DNA from: Alphaproteobacteria bacterium
Lineage (GTDB): Bacteria; Pseudomonadota; Alphaproteobacteria; UBA6615
Length of the DNA: 64,000 nt
Direction: 5' to 3'
Assembly: GCA_009694135.1 (NCBI GenBank)
Contig: SHVS01000001.1
Location: 62,001-126,000, forward strand
Position numbers and translations under genes: made by a program. Below the pieces are notes generated by a model, which was not told the origin of the DNA, made no database searches, and worked only from the letters and a program-made list of their open reading frames with translations. Each line of letters begins with the position of its first letter. Position 1 is the stretch's first letter. Of this stretch, positions 36,594 to 46,953 are shown in pieces.

Positions 36594-37391
36594 GTGGAAT
36601 TGAGAACCGCCGTAGCAACAGGCATCAAGCGCTACGCTCCTGTGCGTCGCTGCATTTATTGCGATGCCAATCGCTTTGATTTGTCGAGACACAGACTCTC
36701 GGATGAGCACATCATTCCACTTGCTGCCAATGGGAATCTGATTCCGCGCGAAGCCTCTTGCAGAAAGTGCGAATCTCTGACGGCCGCTGCTGAGAACAGC
36801 GTTCTTGGAATATCAGCGAAGGCGTACAGGACTCAAATTGGCTATCGTTCCCGTCGCAAACGTCCCAAGGACCTATGGCTACATGACGTTAATGGGTCAG
36901 GTCGATCCGTGCTCGTGCCCGCCGAGGACTATCCACCGACGTTTGCGCTTTTTCTTTGGCCGCGGCCAAGAATTCTTTCCGGAAAGACAACAAACGACCA
37001 CCCAATGAACAAGCTCTGGATCGACTTTGATTCACTCCCGGAAAAACGAGAGGCCTTAAGAAAACGAGGCATCTACACATATCGAGGAGCCAGCATAAGC
37101 AACACGATGGTCTTTCGCATGATTGCTAAGATAGCCCATTCGTACGCGGTTGCCGAGATCGGGATCGACCGATTTGAGCCGCTGCTAACTGACTACATCC
37201 GAGGCAAACCCGGCGACATCGAGTATCTCATAGGCGGCACCGAACAACCGGAGCCTGAGACCACGGCCCCCTACTCATTGTCCTGCTGGACCGAGGAATG
37301 TCGTGGCATTCCACACCTAGTCACGTCTGTAAGATTCTTGGCCGACAAGAAAGCACGGACCTACATTGCGGTCGTGGGTCCGCTCAAGTGA
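36594..37391 (+). CDS. HNH-like zinc-finger protein in a low-GC islet
   Basis: A 265-residue protein, GTG start. Residues 20-59 contain CIYC (20-23), SDEHIIPLAANGN (HNH-like His at 39) and CRKC (56-59), as in HNH nuclease folds with two zinc knuckles. The remaining 200 residues are unfamiliar. The gene and the 227 bp before it (36367-36593, no other gene seen) are much poorer in GC than the flanks, and codon use differs from purA next door. It has no methyltransferase or other partner here. Possible lone defence or mobile-element nuclease; the function is not established. Confidence 0.6.
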   Translation: MELRTAVATGIKRYAPVRRCIYCDANRFDLSRHRLSDEHIIPLAANGNLIPREASCRKCESLTAAAENSVLGISAKAYRTQIGYRSRRKRPKDLWLHDVNGSGRSVLVPAEDYPPTFALFLWPRPRILSGKTTNDHPMNKLWIDFDSLPEKREALRKRGIYTYRGASISNTMVFRMIAKIAHSYAVAEIGIDRFEPLLTDYIRGKPGDIEYLIGGTEQPEPETTAPYSLSCWTEECRGIPHLVTSVRFLADKKARTYIAVVGPLK

Positions 37392-37417
37392 GCGATCACA
37401 CTGGAATGTAGACGTGG

Positions 37418-38710
37418 TCAATCAGCGAACGGGTCGCGCACCAGGATCGTGTCCTGGCGCTCGGGGCTGGTGGACAGGATCGTCACCGGGGCCTCGACCA
37501 ATTCCTCGATCCGGCGCACGTATTTGATCGCGGTCGCGGGCAGCTGCGCCCAAGACCGCGCGCCGCGCGTGGTCGCGGACCAGCCTTCAAGCGCTTCATA
37601 CACGGGCTCGACTCTGGCTTGCTCGCCGGCCGCCGACGGCAAATCGTCGATCAGTTTCCCGTCGAGCTTGTAGCCGGTGCACACTTTGAGTTCCGCCATG
37701 CCGTCGAGCACGTCGAGCTTGGTCATCACCAGGCCGTCGATCCCATCCACGCGCACGGCGCGGCGTACCAGCACGGCATCGAACCAGCCGCAGCGTCGCT
37801 TCCGGCCGGTGACGGTGCCGAATTCGTTGCCGCGCTTGCCCAATAATTCGCCGATGGCGTTCGGCTGTTCGGTCGGAAACGGCCCGCTGCCGACGCGCGT
37901 GGTGTAGGCTTTGGCGATGCCGAGAATGGTTCCCAGAGCGCCCGGCCCCATGCCCGATCCGGCCGCGGCCTGGCCGGCCACGGTGTTCGACGATGTCACA
38001 TAAGGATAAGTGCCGTGATCGATGTCGAGCATCACCCCTTGCGCGCCTTCGAACAGGATCCGCTTTCCTGAACGGCGCGCTTGGTCAAGCCGGATGGCGA
38101 CATTGGCGGCGTAAGGCAGAATCCGACCGGCGACCTCGTGCAACGCATCTTCCAGCGCGCGCCGGTCGGTTGGCGGAGCGCCGAGACCCTGCAGCAGCGC
38201 GTCATGGAAAAACAACATCTGATCGAGCCGCGCGCTTAAAGTGGCGCGGTCGGCCAAGTCGCCGACGCGCACCGCGCGCCGCCCGACCTTGTCCTCATAA
38301 GCCGGGCCGATGCCGCGCCCGGTGGTGCCGAGCTTCTGCGCGCCGCGCGCTTCCTCCAGCGCGCGATCGAGCTGGCGATGCACCGGCAGGATCAGCGCCG
38401 CCGTATCGGCGACGATAAGATTGTCCGGACTGATCGCGACTCCTTTGGCGCGAATCTGCTCGATCTCGTCGAGCAGCGCCCAGGGATCGACCACCACGCC
38501 ATTGCCAATCACCGCGAGCTTGCCCGGACGCACGACGCCCGAGGGCAGCAGCGATAATTTATGCACCGTGTCGCCGATCACCAGCGTGTGGCCGGCGTTA
38601 TGCCCGCCCTGGAAGCGGACCACGACATCGGCCCGCTCCGACAGCCAATCGACGATCTTACCCTTGCCTTCGTCGCCCCATTGGGCGCCGACCACCACGA
38701 CATTCGCCAC
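37418..38710 (-). CDS. purA: Adenylosuccinate synthetase
   Basis: A 430-residue GTP-dependent enzyme joining IMP and aspartate in AMP synthesis. The N-terminal [16 protein letters not shown] carries the catalytic Asp and Lys; [25 protein letters not shown] and [22 protein letters not shown] follow. Normal length. It starts 5 bp downstream of the hisZ stop, as in many alphaproteobacteria. Confidence 0.98.
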   Translation of the reverse strand: MANVVVVGAQWGDEGKGKIVDWLSERADVVVRFQGGHNAGHTLVIGDTVHKLSLLPSGVVRPGKLAVIGNGVVVDPWALLDEIEQIRAKGVAISPDNLIVADTAALILPVHRQLDRALEEARGAQKLGTTGRGIGPAYEDKVGRRAVRVGDLADRATLSARLDQMLFFHDALLQGLGAPPTDRRALEDALHEVAGRILPYAANVAIRLDQARRSGKRILFEGAQGVMLDIDHGTYPYVTSSNTVAGQAAAGSGMGPGALGTILGIAKAYTTRVGSGPFPTEQPNAIGELLGKRGNEFGTVTGRKRRCGWFDAVLVRRAVRVDGIDGLVMTKLDVLDGMAELKVCTGYKLDGKLIDDLPSAAGEQARVEPVYEALEGWSATTRGARSWAQLPATAIKYVRRIEELVEAPVTILSTSPERQDTILVRDPFAD

Positions 38711-38715
38711 GGCGC

Positions 38716-39915
38716 TCAGCCTTTATTGAGTGGGGTCGGCGCACCCGCGCGCAGCACATGCGTGCAACCGAGCCGGCGCCCTTCGCCGTTAGCATCGGCA
38801 CGCGCGTCCAAACCCTGCACCGCGTCCCAGCCCTCGGCCCGCAAGCGGCGCGCGACATCCGGCGCGGTGTCCTGCGGCAAGAACAGCCGCCGGCGGGGCG
38901 TGGGCTCCGGCGCGGCCAGCGCGACCGCATCGAGAAACAAGGTTGCGCCTGTGGCCGCTTCGCCGGCCGGGGTGCGGTAGCGTCCACCGCGGCCAAGTTC
39001 GCCGCGCGCCCCGCGGGCAAACAGGCTGAAACTGACGCCGGTCTGGTATTCGAGCCCGCGATATTCGACCGCATCGATCGTGATCGCGAGCGCCGGGGCC
39101 ACGGCGCGCACGCCGGCGGCAACCGCCTTGAGCCGCGCCACCTCGCGCGCGGCCTCGGCCGGGAGCTTGAGCCGTCCGAGCCGGTCGAGCGCGACCTCCG
39201 CCAGACCGCTGGCGGCAATCAGCCCGGCCAGCAGATCGCCGGCCGCCGCATCGCCGGCCAGTACACGCACCGCTGCGGTATCCTTGTGGTCAAGCGCCGC
39301 CCGCAACTCTGCGGCGGCGATTCCGTTGCGGCCGATCGCGGCCAGGGTCGCGCCGACGATGGCCGGCGAGTTGAGGTCAAGCGATAGCCCGGCGACGCCC
39401 AGGGCGGCCAAGGCCTCGGCGGCCAGGGAGGCGACTTCGACATCGGCCTCCGGCGCATCGCTGCCGATCAACTCGACGCCCGCCTGGGTGAATTGCCGCG
39501 CCGTGCGCAGCTGCCCGGCGCGCACGCGCAACACCTCGCCGGCATAGGACAAGCGCAGCGGCCGGGGCGCGGCTTCCAGCCGAGTCGCGGCGATGCGCGC
39601 CACCTGCAAGGTCATATCCGCGCGCACCGCCAGCATGCGCAGGCTCACCGGGTCCATCAGCCGGAACACATGATCGCGCAGCCCGGCCGCCTGCCCGGCG
39701 AGAAGCGTGCTCTCGAACTCAACCAGCGGCGGCTCGACCCGCTGATAGCCATAGCGGGCAAAACTGGCGAGCAGCGCCGCGCCAAGCGCGGCAATCTGCT
39801 CGGCCTCCGGCGGGAGAAGATCGAGCATTCCAGCGGGCAACAGTGCCCGCTCCATAAGCGAGGCGTTTTCGGCCGGCATGTCTTCGGCGGCTACGGACAT
39901 CGTCTGGATTGCCAA
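38716..39915 (-). CDS. hisZ: ATP phosphoribosyltransferase regulatory subunit HisZ
   Basis: A 399-residue HisRS-like protein without aminoacylation function that activates short-form HisG. It shares class II core elements ([61 protein letters not shown]) but lacks the anticodon-binding domain of HisRS. Pairing with purA downstream (5 bp) is the normal alphaproteobacterial arrangement. The hisG gene is not in the window. Confidence 0.93.
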   Translation of the reverse strand: MAIQTMSVAAEDMPAENASLMERALLPAGMLDLLPPEAEQIAALGAALLASFARYGYQRVEPPLVEFESTLLAGQAAGLRDHVFRLMDPVSLRMLAVRADMTLQVARIAATRLEAAPRPLRLSYAGEVLRVRAGQLRTARQFTQAGVELIGSDAPEADVEVASLAAEALAALGVAGLSLDLNSPAIVGATLAAIGRNGIAAAELRAALDHKDTAAVRVLAGDAAAGDLLAGLIAASGLAEVALDRLGRLKLPAEAAREVARLKAVAAGVRAVAPALAITIDAVEYRGLEYQTGVSFSLFARGARGELGRGGRYRTPAGEAATGATLFLDAVALAAPEPTPRRRLFLPQDTAPDVARRLRAEGWDAVQGLDARADANGEGRRLGCTHVLRAGAPTPLNKG

Positions 39916-40163
39916 CCCGCTTCAACCGACCCGTTCAATCCGGCCAGGCCGGGCACTGTGGCCAGTCGGTTACGTTGTCCGACCAATAGGCTGGATCGCC
40001 TCATGACTTGCAACCCTATCCATGACATCGCTCTGTATATCAACGAGTAATGACGCAACCACGCGTCATCTGCGTACGCTCCACGATGGGGCGCGCGGTC
40101 CAAGACGCGAGGGGTCGCCGCCGACAGGTGCCGGCGGTTGCACAAGCCTATTTTGGGGACAAA

Positions 40164-41060
40164 ATGCGTGCACTTCGGCTTCTGGGTTTGGCGGGCGCGG
40201 GGATGCTGTTCGCACTTTCTGCCGAAGCGGGTCCGTTTACCGGGATCCACGACACCTATAGCGGCATCGATTTGAAGGCCGAAGGCATCGACTTCGATAA
40301 CATGCTCTACGCCGGCTACGTCAAGCTGTCGCGCGAACGTCGCGACGGCTTCGACCTGACCGACGGCGAATTGTTCAATCACAAGGCGCGCACCGCAGCC
40401 CGCCGTTCGGCTATCCAGCCGGACTCGATCGACGATCGCGCCCTGGAGCAGAAAGACTCGGCCGAGCTGTATCAGTCCCTCGGGCGCCTCTATCGCGTGT
40501 TCGACCGCGGCGGCCGCTCACGGGCGGCAACTGAAACCGCTAACGCCCAAGTGAGCTTCGACTGCTGGATCGAGGCGGCCGAGGCCGGTCGCGCCGCCGA
40601 TGTCGCGCGCTGCAAGACGGCCACGAACGAAGCACTGGCGGCAGCCGAAGCCAAGTTCGGCGCCCCGGCGCCGCAGCAGGCGCAAGCGCCAGCCCCAGCA
40701 CCAGCGGCGCCCCGCCCGGCGCTGGCGACCGAGCCAAGCAACTACCTGGTGTTCTTCGATTTCGACAAGTCCGATATCAAGGCCGAAGCCCGCACGATCA
40801 TTCAAACCGCGGCCAATGCCTTCAAGTCGGGCAACAAAGCCCGCATCACCGCGACCGGCCATGCCGACCGCGCTGGCAAGGACGACTATAACCAGCGCCT
40901 GTCTGAGCGGCGCGCGGCGGCAGTGAGGGCCGAGTTGGTGAAGCTGGGCATTCCCGCCAATGTGATCACGACCTTGGGCAAGGGCGAAACCTCGCCGTTG
41001 GTCCCGACCGCCGACGGCGTGCGCGAGCCGCAGAACCGCCGCGTCGAGATCGTGATGTAA
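40164..41060 (+). CDS. OmpA-family outer-membrane/peptidoglycan-binding protein
   Basis: A 298-residue protein. The ATG at 40164 follows GGGGAC and opens a signal peptide (LLGLAGAGMLFALSAEA). After an unrecognised 150-residue region and a Pro/Ala-rich linker comes an OmpA C-terminal domain with VFFDFDKSDIKAEA, ATGHADRAG and YNQRLSERRA, which binds diaminopimelate in peptidoglycan. A frame extending to 40050 is unlikely to be translated. A strong terminator lies just after. Confidence 0.9.
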   Translation: MRALRLLGLAGAGMLFALSAEAGPFTGIHDTYSGIDLKAEGIDFDNMLYAGYVKLSRERRDGFDLTDGELFNHKARTAARRSAIQPDSIDDRALEQKDSAELYQSLGRLYRVFDRGGRSRAATETANAQVSFDCWIEAAEAGRAADVARCKTATNEALAAAEAKFGAPAPQQAQAPAPAPAAPRPALATEPSNYLVFFDFDKSDIKAEARTIIQTAANAFKSGNKARITATGHADRAGKDDYNQRLSERRAAAVRAELVKLGIPANVITTLGKGETSPLVPTADGVREPQNRRVEIVM

Positions 41061-41082
41061 TTCTCCGCGATAATGCGGACAC

Positions 41083-41118
41083 AAAAAGGGGCGGACCTTA
41101 CGGTCCGCCCCTTTTGCT
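41083..41118. terminator. Strong bidirectional terminator
   Basis: AAAAGGGGCGGACC (41084-41097) and GGTCCGCCCCTTTT (41102-41115) form a perfect 14-bp stem with a TTAC loop. The A-run and T-run flank it, so it can stop the OmpA-family gene on the plus strand and the gene converging from 41139 on the minus strand. Confidence 0.92.
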
Positions 41119-41138
41119 TTTGCGTGCAGACACGCGGT

Positions 41139-41663
41139 TCAGCGCTTCTGCGCGAGCAAAGCCTGGCGAGCGCAGGTGGCCGGCAATACGCCGGCGGCGC
41201 CACGCTGCGGTTCGGTTGAATAGCGCACGAGTTCGACCGGCGAGCGCCCGAGCGCTTCGTCGAAAACCACCGCAAGCGTCTTGCAGTAACCTTGATCAAG
41301 GCGCACGCGTTCGATCGAGGCCTCGTTGGCGAGCTTCGTGTTGAACGTATTGTATTGCGCCGACGCCCTGGTGCCATGATCGCGCGCGAACATCTCGTTC
41401 ACGCGCTTGATCGACTAGTCGAGCGTCACTTTGTTCTTGTGAACGAAATCGTTGTAAGCGGCAGAACCCTGACAGCTCAGCGCCGCGACCATCATTTGCG
41501 TTTGCAGCCAGCGCAGGTGAGTCGCCTCGGCGTCTTGCGCATTGCGGCATTCAAAAGCCAGCGCGCTGCCGGCATTCATGGACATAGCGACCGCCGCAAG
41601 CCCAGCGGCGAGCTGCCGCCGACGGCTTTGCCGCGTGTTCGAATCGCGTGGCGTAGCCGACAT
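41139..41663 (-). pseudogene. Secreted hypothetical protein interrupted by an in-frame TAG
   Basis: From the ATG at 41663, preceded by GAGGGGG, a twin-Arg-like basic start and signal peptide (residues to about 38, ending GSALA) lead into FECRNAQDAEATHLRW, then a frame that hits TAG at 41415-41417 after KVTLD. The same frame continues without change of character as SIKRVNEMFARDHGTRAS to ATCARQALLAQKR at 41139. Full length would be about 174 residues with four Cys. The break is a single codon. The family is a secreted protein of unknown function common in alphaproteobacteria. Either mutation, readthrough or error. Confidence 0.75.
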
Positions 41664-41762
41664 ATGAATCCCCCTCTTGTCGCCCACCATCGAGTCTTGC
41701 AGACGATTTCACGAGACGGCCAAGACTGCCAGAACTTTCAGATTCATGTTGCCGAAAGATAG

Positions 41763-43343
41763 TTAAAAAAATCGCAGCACTTTCTCCTGCATGACGTGCG
41801 GAAGGGCGCGAATCCGCCGCAGAAGGTCGTCGGACGGATCCTGATCGATCTCGACCAGCGCGATGGCATCGCCGCCGACCTTGAGCCGGCCGAGATGGAA
41901 CGACGCGATGTTCACCCCGGCCTCGCCCAGAAGCGAGCCCAAATGCCCGATAAGCCCCGGCTTGTCCTCGTTCGAGATATACAGCATCCGCCCGGCGAGC
42001 GAGGCTTCGAGCGGGATGCCCTTGACGTTGACCACGCGCGGCTTATCGCCGGCGAACAGCGTTCCGGCGACGCTACGCGTTTGCTTTTCGGTCGTCACGG
42101 TGAGGCGGATCAGGCTCTGGTAATCGCACGGGCGGTCATGCGCGGTTTCCGACACGGCGATGCCGCGCTCATGCGCCAGCGCCGGCGCATTGACCATGTT
42201 GACGCCTTGCAATTGCGGCTCGAGCAAACCCTTGAGCGCGGCGGCGATGATCGGCCGGCGGTTGAGCCGCGCGGCCAGGCCTTCGAATTCGATCGACACG
42301 GCGGTGAGGCCGGATTCGGTCAACTGCCCGGCGAAACTGCCAAGCTGTTCGGCGAGCGCCATATAGGGGCGCAGGCGCGGCGCTTCTTCCGCGCTGACCG
42401 CCGGCAGATTGACGGCATTGACCACCGCGCCGGTGAGCAGGAAATCCGCGATCTGCTCGGCGATCTGGATCGCAACCGCTTCCTGCGCCTCATTGGTGGA
42501 CGCACCCAGATGCGGCGTGCAGATCACGCCCGGCAGCGCGAACAGCGGACTCGCTTTCGCCGGTTCGGTCTCGAACACATCCAGCGCCGCGCCCTTGACC
42601 TGGCCGCTGGTCAGCGCCGCCGCCAGTGCCACCTCGTCGATCAGCCCGCCGCGCGCGCAATTGACGATCCGCACGCCCGGCCGCATGCGCGCCAGCGCCG
42701 ACGCATCGATCATATGCTTGGTGTCCGCCGTCAGCGGCACATGCAACGTGATGACATCGGCGCGGCGAAACAGCGTGTCGAGGTCGAGCCTTTCCACGCC
42801 AAGCTCTTTCGCGCGTTCGGGCGAGAGATAGGGGTCGTAGGCGACGACCTTCATCTTCAGCCCCTGGGCGCGGTCGGCGACGATCGAGCCGATATTGCCG
42901 CAACCGATGATGCCGAGCGTCTTGCCCGCCAGCTCGACGCCCATGAAGCGCGACTTGGCCCATTCGCCGGCGCGGGTCGAGGTGTCCGCCGCCGGAATTT
43001 CGCGCGCCAACGCCAGCATCAGCGCGAGCGCATGTTCGGCGGTGGTGGTGGCGTTGCCGAAGGGTGTGTTCATCACCGCGACGCCCGCCGCCGTCGCCGC
43101 CTTGACGTCGACATTGTCGACGCCGATGCCGGCGCGGCCGACGACTTTCAAACGCTTCGCGGCCTTTAACACCTCGCCCGTGACCCTGGTCATCGAGCGC
43201 ACGGCGAGCCCATCATAGCCGCCAATGACGGCGAGAAGTTCCGCCGGCTTGAGCCCGACCTTGCTCTCGGCCTCGACCCCGCGGGCGGCGAATACTTCGA
43301 GCGCCTTGGGCGACAATTCGTCGGCGATCAAAACTTTGGGCAT
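41763..43343 (-). CDS. serA: D-3-phosphoglycerate dehydrogenase
   Basis: A 526-residue first enzyme of serine synthesis (type with ASB and ACT domains). It has GRAGIGVDNVDVKAAT, NAD site GIIGCGNIGSIVADRAQG, catalytic Arg/Glu/His region (NCARGGLIDE and PHLGAST), the ASB domain, and a C-terminal ACT domain (SNEDKPGLIGHLGSLLGEAGVNIASF). Co-directional with serC (12 bp upstream), which feeds the same pathway. Confidence 0.97.
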   Translation of the reverse strand: MPKVLIADELSPKALEVFAARGVEAESKVGLKPAELLAVIGGYDGLAVRSMTRVTGEVLKAAKRLKVVGRAGIGVDNVDVKAATAAGVAVMNTPFGNATTTAEHALALMLALAREIPAADTSTRAGEWAKSRFMGVELAGKTLGIIGCGNIGSIVADRAQGLKMKVVAYDPYLSPERAKELGVERLDLDTLFRRADVITLHVPLTADTKHMIDASALARMRPGVRIVNCARGGLIDEVALAAALTSGQVKGAALDVFETEPAKASPLFALPGVICTPHLGASTNEAQEAVAIQIAEQIADFLLTGAVVNAVNLPAVSAEEAPRLRPYMALAEQLGSFAGQLTESGLTAVSIEFEGLAARLNRRPIIAAALKGLLEPQLQGVNMVNAPALAHERGIAVSETAHDRPCDYQSLIRLTVTTEKQTRSVAGTLFAGDKPRVVNVKGIPLEASLAGRMLYISNEDKPGLIGHLGSLLGEAGVNIASFHLGRLKVGGDAIALVEIDQDPSDDLLRRIRALPHVMQEKVLRFF

Positions 43344-43355
43344 GCGTTTAATCCG

Positions 43356-44504
43356 TTAAGCTGTTTGCGTGCTGGCGAAGGCCCAATCGAGCCAGGGCAG
43401 CAGGCGTTCAATTTCCGCCACCGGCACGGTCGCGCCGGCCCAGATGCGCAAACCCGGCGGCGCGTCGCGATAGGCGCCGATATCGTAAGCGACACCTTCG
43501 GCTTCGAGCAGCGCGGCCATGCGCTTGGCCAGCTCGGCGGTTTTGTCCGCAGGCACGGCGTCTTTGAAGCCTAGGCACACCGAAGTGGAGGAGCGTATCT
43601 CCGGCCGCGTGGCGAGAAACCGCGCCCATTGTGAGCGCGCGACCCAGGCATCGATCAGAGCCAAGTTCTTTTGGCTGTTGCGGATTAGCGCCGGCAACCC
43701 GCCGCAGTCGCGCGCCCAATTGAGCGCATCCAGCTGATCCTCGACGCAGAGCATCGACGGGGTATTGATCGTCTCGCCGCGAAACAGCCCATCGATCAGC
43801 TTGCCGCCCTTGGCCATGCGAAAGACCTTCGGTAGCGGCCAGCTCGGGTTATAGCTCTTGAGCCTTTCCGCCGCGCGCGGCGACAGCGCCAGCATCCCGT
43901 GCTGCGCTTCGCCGCCGAGAACCTTTTGCCAGGACCAGGTGACGACATCGAGCTTGTCCCAGGGCAGCTCCATGGCGAAGACCGCCGAGGTCGCGTCGCA
44001 GATCGACAGCCCCTGGCGATCGCCCGCGATCCAGTTGCCATCGGGCACGCGCACGCCCGAGGTGGTGCCATTCCAGGTGAACACGACGTCACGCGACCAG
44101 TCGGTCGCGGCCAAGTCCGGCAATTCGCCAAAAGCCGCCTCGCGCAGGCGCACGTCTGTGAGCTTCAGCTCGCCCGTGATGTCGACCGCCCAGCCCTTGC
44201 CGAAGGCCTCCCATGCCAGCACTTCAACGCCCCGCGTGCCGAGCAGCGACCACAGCGCGGCTTCGATCGCGCCAGTATCGGAGGCCGGCATGATGGCCAA
44301 CCGATAGTCCGCCGGTAGGCCAAGGATGGCGCGCGACTCTTCGATCACCCGCCGCAGGCGTTCGACGCCGGGGGCGGAGCGATGCGAGCGCCCGGTGAGC
44401 GCGCCATCGAGCGCGCTCGGCGTCCAGCCCGGCCGCTTACGGCAAGGACCGGAGGAAAAATTCGGATTTTCGGGCCGATTGAGCGGCCGGTGCGGCACAG
44501 TCAT
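43356..44504 (-). CDS. serC: Phosphoserine aminotransferase
   Basis: A 382-residue PLP enzyme converting 3-phosphohydroxypyruvate to phosphoserine. It is of the alphaproteobacterial type, with [16 protein letters not shown], the PLP Lys in [14 protein letters not shown], and RIWAGATV near the end. I used the ATG at 44504 ([17 protein letters not shown]) over an in-frame one at 44516. The TGA of an 11-codon ORF overlaps that ATG. The next gene is serA, giving a serine operon. Confidence 0.95.
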   Translation of the reverse strand: MTVPHRPLNRPENPNFSSGPCRKRPGWTPSALDGALTGRSHRSAPGVERLRRVIEESRAILGLPADYRLAIMPASDTGAIEAALWSLLGTRGVEVLAWEAFGKGWAVDITGELKLTDVRLREAAFGELPDLAATDWSRDVVFTWNGTTSGVRVPDGNWIAGDRQGLSICDATSAVFAMELPWDKLDVVTWSWQKVLGGEAQHGMLALSPRAAERLKSYNPSWPLPKVFRMAKGGKLIDGLFRGETINTPSMLCVEDQLDALNWARDCGGLPALIRNSQKNLALIDAWVARSQWARFLATRPEIRSSTSVCLGFKDAVPADKTAELAKRMAALLEAEGVAYDIGAYRDAPPGLRIWAGATVPVAEIERLLPWLDWAFASTQTA

Positions 44505-44656
44505 CGTTCCAACCAAGACTCCAAAGAAGCCGCCATGCTGGGCAATTCATGCGCCAAGGGCAATGCGGTGCGGCAATTCGTCGAGCCGCGCGGCCCGCGC
44601 AAGACGCGGTTCGGCGCCCATCCCACCCATTACGGACGTAAACTGCCCTGGCGCGG
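44505..44656 (-). ncRNA. serC upstream leader (candidate alphaproteobacterial serC RNA motif)
   Basis: The 152 bp between thiD and serC hold stem CCGCG-TCTTG-CGCGG, a GC-rich palindrome GCCGCGCGGC, and two copies of GAATTGCC separated by CATTGCCCTTGGC (minus strand). An alphaproteobacterial RNA element upstream of serC (Rfam serC leader) is known. Position and GC-rich hairpins fit, but I cannot score it against the model. An antisense frame at 44535-44720 was considered and rejected. A short ORF of 11 codons runs into the serC start. Confidence 0.4.
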
Positions 44657-45466
44657 TTATTCCCCGGCGAAGGGGGCGACGGCGAAGGAGTGGTTGAGCG
44701 CGCCGCGGCCTTGGCCGTGACCGGGCGCCGCGGCCAAGGCCTGGCGCACATAGGCACGCGCGCGCTGGATTGCCGGGCGCAACTCCATGCCCTGCGCCAG
44801 CCCGGTCGCGATCGCGGCCGCGAGCGTGCTGCCGATGCCACGCGTATGTTGCGTGTCCACGCGTGGGGCGGAGAACACCTCGACCCCATCGGCGGTGGCC
44901 AGCACATCATGCATCTCCGGCCCGGTGCCATGCCCGCCTTTGATCAAAACCGCCCGCGACCCGATGGTGCGCAGCATCTCGGCGGCGGCGCATTGCTCTT
45001 CGAGAGTTGTGATCAGCTCGCCGCCGCACAAAAGCACGGCCTCCTCCAGGTTCGGCGTCAGGAGCGTGGCGACAAAGGCGAGCCGGCGAGTCAATGCCGC
45101 GTGGCCTTCGTCGTCGAGCGACAGGGTCCCGCCCGTGGCGGTGAAAATCGGGTCGAGCACGAGCGGCACGCCCTTCGCATCGGCTTCGAGTACATTGGCG
45201 ATGGCGTCCACCACCCCTGCGTTAAGCACCAGCCCGACCTTGACCGCATCGGCGCCAAGATCCTGCAGCACGACGCGCATCTGCGGCGCGACGAATTCGG
45301 GCGGGATGTAAAGCACGCCATGCACGCCGGTCGTGTTCTGCGCCGTGATGGCGGTGATCGCCGGCATGGCATAGCCCTTGAGCGCGGTCACCGCTTTGAT
45401 GTCGGCGGGAATACCGGTGCCGCCGCTCGAATCCGAGCTGGCGACGACGAGAACGCGCCCCTTCAT
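44657..45466 (-). CDS. thiD: Hydroxymethylpyrimidine/phosphomethylpyrimidine kinase ThiD, missing the usual active-site Cys
   Basis: A 269-residue ribokinase-fold kinase of thiamine synthesis. It has [45 protein letters not shown] and LIKGGHGTG. The anion-hole motif, normally HTHGTGCTL, reads HTRGIGSTL, so the conserved Cys is Ser and Thr is Ile. This may lower activity or reflect a subfamily. It overlaps glmM by 4 bp. The ASSDSSGG start is close to the usual GSDSSGG. Confidence 0.9.
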   Translation of the reverse strand: MKGRVLVVASSDSSGGTGIPADIKAVTALKGYAMPAITAITAQNTTGVHGVLYIPPEFVAPQMRVVLQDLGADAVKVGLVLNAGVVDAIANVLEADAKGVPLVLDPIFTATGGTLSLDDEGHAALTRRLAFVATLLTPNLEEAVLLCGGELITTLEEQCAAAEMLRTIGSRAVLIKGGHGTGPEMHDVLATADGVEVFSAPRVDTQHTRGIGSTLAAAIATGLAQGMELRPAIQRARAYVRQALAAAPGHGQGRGALNHSFAVAPFAGE

Positions 45467-46827
45467 GCGCGCGCTCCGCCTTCAGTCGAAGCCGCTTCAA
45501 TGGCCGCCGCGACCGCGGCAACCACATCACCGACCAGCTTCGAATCGGCGCCTTCGCCCATGACCCGCACCACCGGCTCGGTGCCCGAGGCGCGGATCAA
45601 CAACCGCCCGGTGCGGCCGAGCCGCTCCTCGCCGAGCTTAATCGCCGCAAGAACGGTTGCGGCGCGCAACGGATCGCGCCCGTGCACGCGGATGCTGGTG
45701 AGTTTCTGCGGCAGCGGCGCGAAGGTATGCCCAAGCACGCTCAAAGGCTTCGCTTCGGTCACCAGGACCGCCAGCACCTGCAGCGCGGCCAATAACCCGT
45801 CGCCGGTCGTCGCCAGATCGGTGAGCAGGATATGGCCCGACTGCTCGCCGCCCAGGGTGTAACCACCGGCACGCATCGCCTCGAGCACATAGCGGTCGCC
45901 GACCTTGGTGCGCAAAAGCTTGAGCCCGATGGTTTCGAGATAGCGCTCCAGACCGAGATTCGACATCACGGTCGCGACCACCGTCCCGCCCTTGAGCCGT
46001 CCGTCCTTGGCGAAGACACGTGCCAGCAGCGCCAAGACCTGATCGCCATCGACGATCGCGCCGGTTTCGTCCACGAGTTGCAGGCGATCGGCGTCGCCGT
46101 CGAGCGCGATGCCGAGATTGGCCTTTTCCGCCACGACGCGGCGGGCGAGCGCCTGCGGCTGGGTCGCGCCGCAGTCCTGATTGATGTTGGTGCCATTCGG
46201 CTCGACGCCCATGGCGATGACGGTGGCGCCCAGTTCGTGCAGTACCGCCGGCGCAACCTTGTAAGCGGCGCCATGCGCGCAATCGACCACCACCTTGAGG
46301 CCGTCGAGGCGGCGGCCGCGCGGGAAACTCGCCTTGACCGATTCTATATAGCGGCCGCGCGCGTCTTCCATGCGATAGGCGCGGCCAAGCTTCGCGCTTG
46401 TCGCCAGTCCGACAGCGGGACCGGCGGCGAGATTGGCCTCGATCGCCGCCTCGGTCGCATCCGACAGCTTGTAGCCGTCGGGCCCAAACAGCTTGATGCC
46501 GTTGTCCTCGAATGGATTATGCGAGGCGGAGATCATCACGCCCAGATCGGCGCGCAACGAATGCGTGAGCAGCGCAACCGCCGGAGTCGGCATCGGCCCG
46601 ACCAGCACCACATCCATGCCCACGGCGGTGAAACCCGCCTGCAACGCCGGCTCGAGCATGTAGTTGGACAAGCGCGTGTCCTTGCCGATCACGACCACAT
46701 GGCGGTGGTCGCCGCGCGTGAAATGACGGCCGGCCGCCATCGCCACCTTGAGGGCGGTCATGGCGGTCATCGGCTCCTGATTGGCCGTGCCGCGAATGCC
46801 GTCGGTGCCGAACAAGGTGCGGGTCAT
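45463..46827 (-). CDS. glmM: Phosphoglucosamine mutase
   Basis: A 454-residue enzyme converting glucosamine-6-P to glucosamine-1-P for peptidoglycan and LPS. It starts with [13 protein letters not shown], has the phosphoserine site [14 protein letters not shown], metal loop [15 protein letters not shown], and the phosphate loop [15 protein letters not shown]. The ATG at 46827 was preferred to one 13 codons upstream. It is coupled to thiD and follows folP, the usual alphaproteobacterial order. Confidence 0.97.
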   Translation of the reverse strand: MTRTLFGTDGIRGTANQEPMTAMTALKVAMAAGRHFTRGDHRHVVVIGKDTRLSNYMLEPALQAGFTAVGMDVVLVGPMPTPAVALLTHSLRADLGVMISASHNPFEDNGIKLFGPDGYKLSDATEAAIEANLAAGPAVGLATSAKLGRAYRMEDARGRYIESVKASFPRGRRLDGLKVVVDCAHGAAYKVAPAVLHELGATVIAMGVEPNGTNINQDCGATQPQALARRVVAEKANLGIALDGDADRLQLVDETGAIVDGDQVLALLARVFAKDGRLKGGTVVATVMSNLGLERYLETIGLKLLRTKVGDRYVLEAMRAGGYTLGGEQSGHILLTDLATTGDGLLAALQVLAVLVTEAKPLSVLGHTFAPLPQKLTSIRVHGRDPLRAATVLAAIKLGEERLGRTGRLLIRASGTEPVVRVMGEGADSKLVGDVVAAVAAAIEAASTEGGARA

Positions 46828-46953
46828 ACAAGATCCTAAGCCGACTCGGGGGCTCGCCGCCGTCATAGCGCGGAGACGGTTCCCCGGACAGTAATCCTAA
46901 ATTATGCGCGCAACGCCTTAGTAAGCCATTGATGAATTCCGGGCTTTATACCG

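Noticed and set aside
6063-41417. TAG reassigned as a sense codon in this genome
   Set aside because: TAG is the natural stop of recA, fliE, fliQ, fliR, the Rieske gene and flhB.
44535-44720. A 61-codon plus-strand frame opposite the serC leader
   Set aside because: No ribosome site or homology recognised; the leader and the thiD end explain the sequence.
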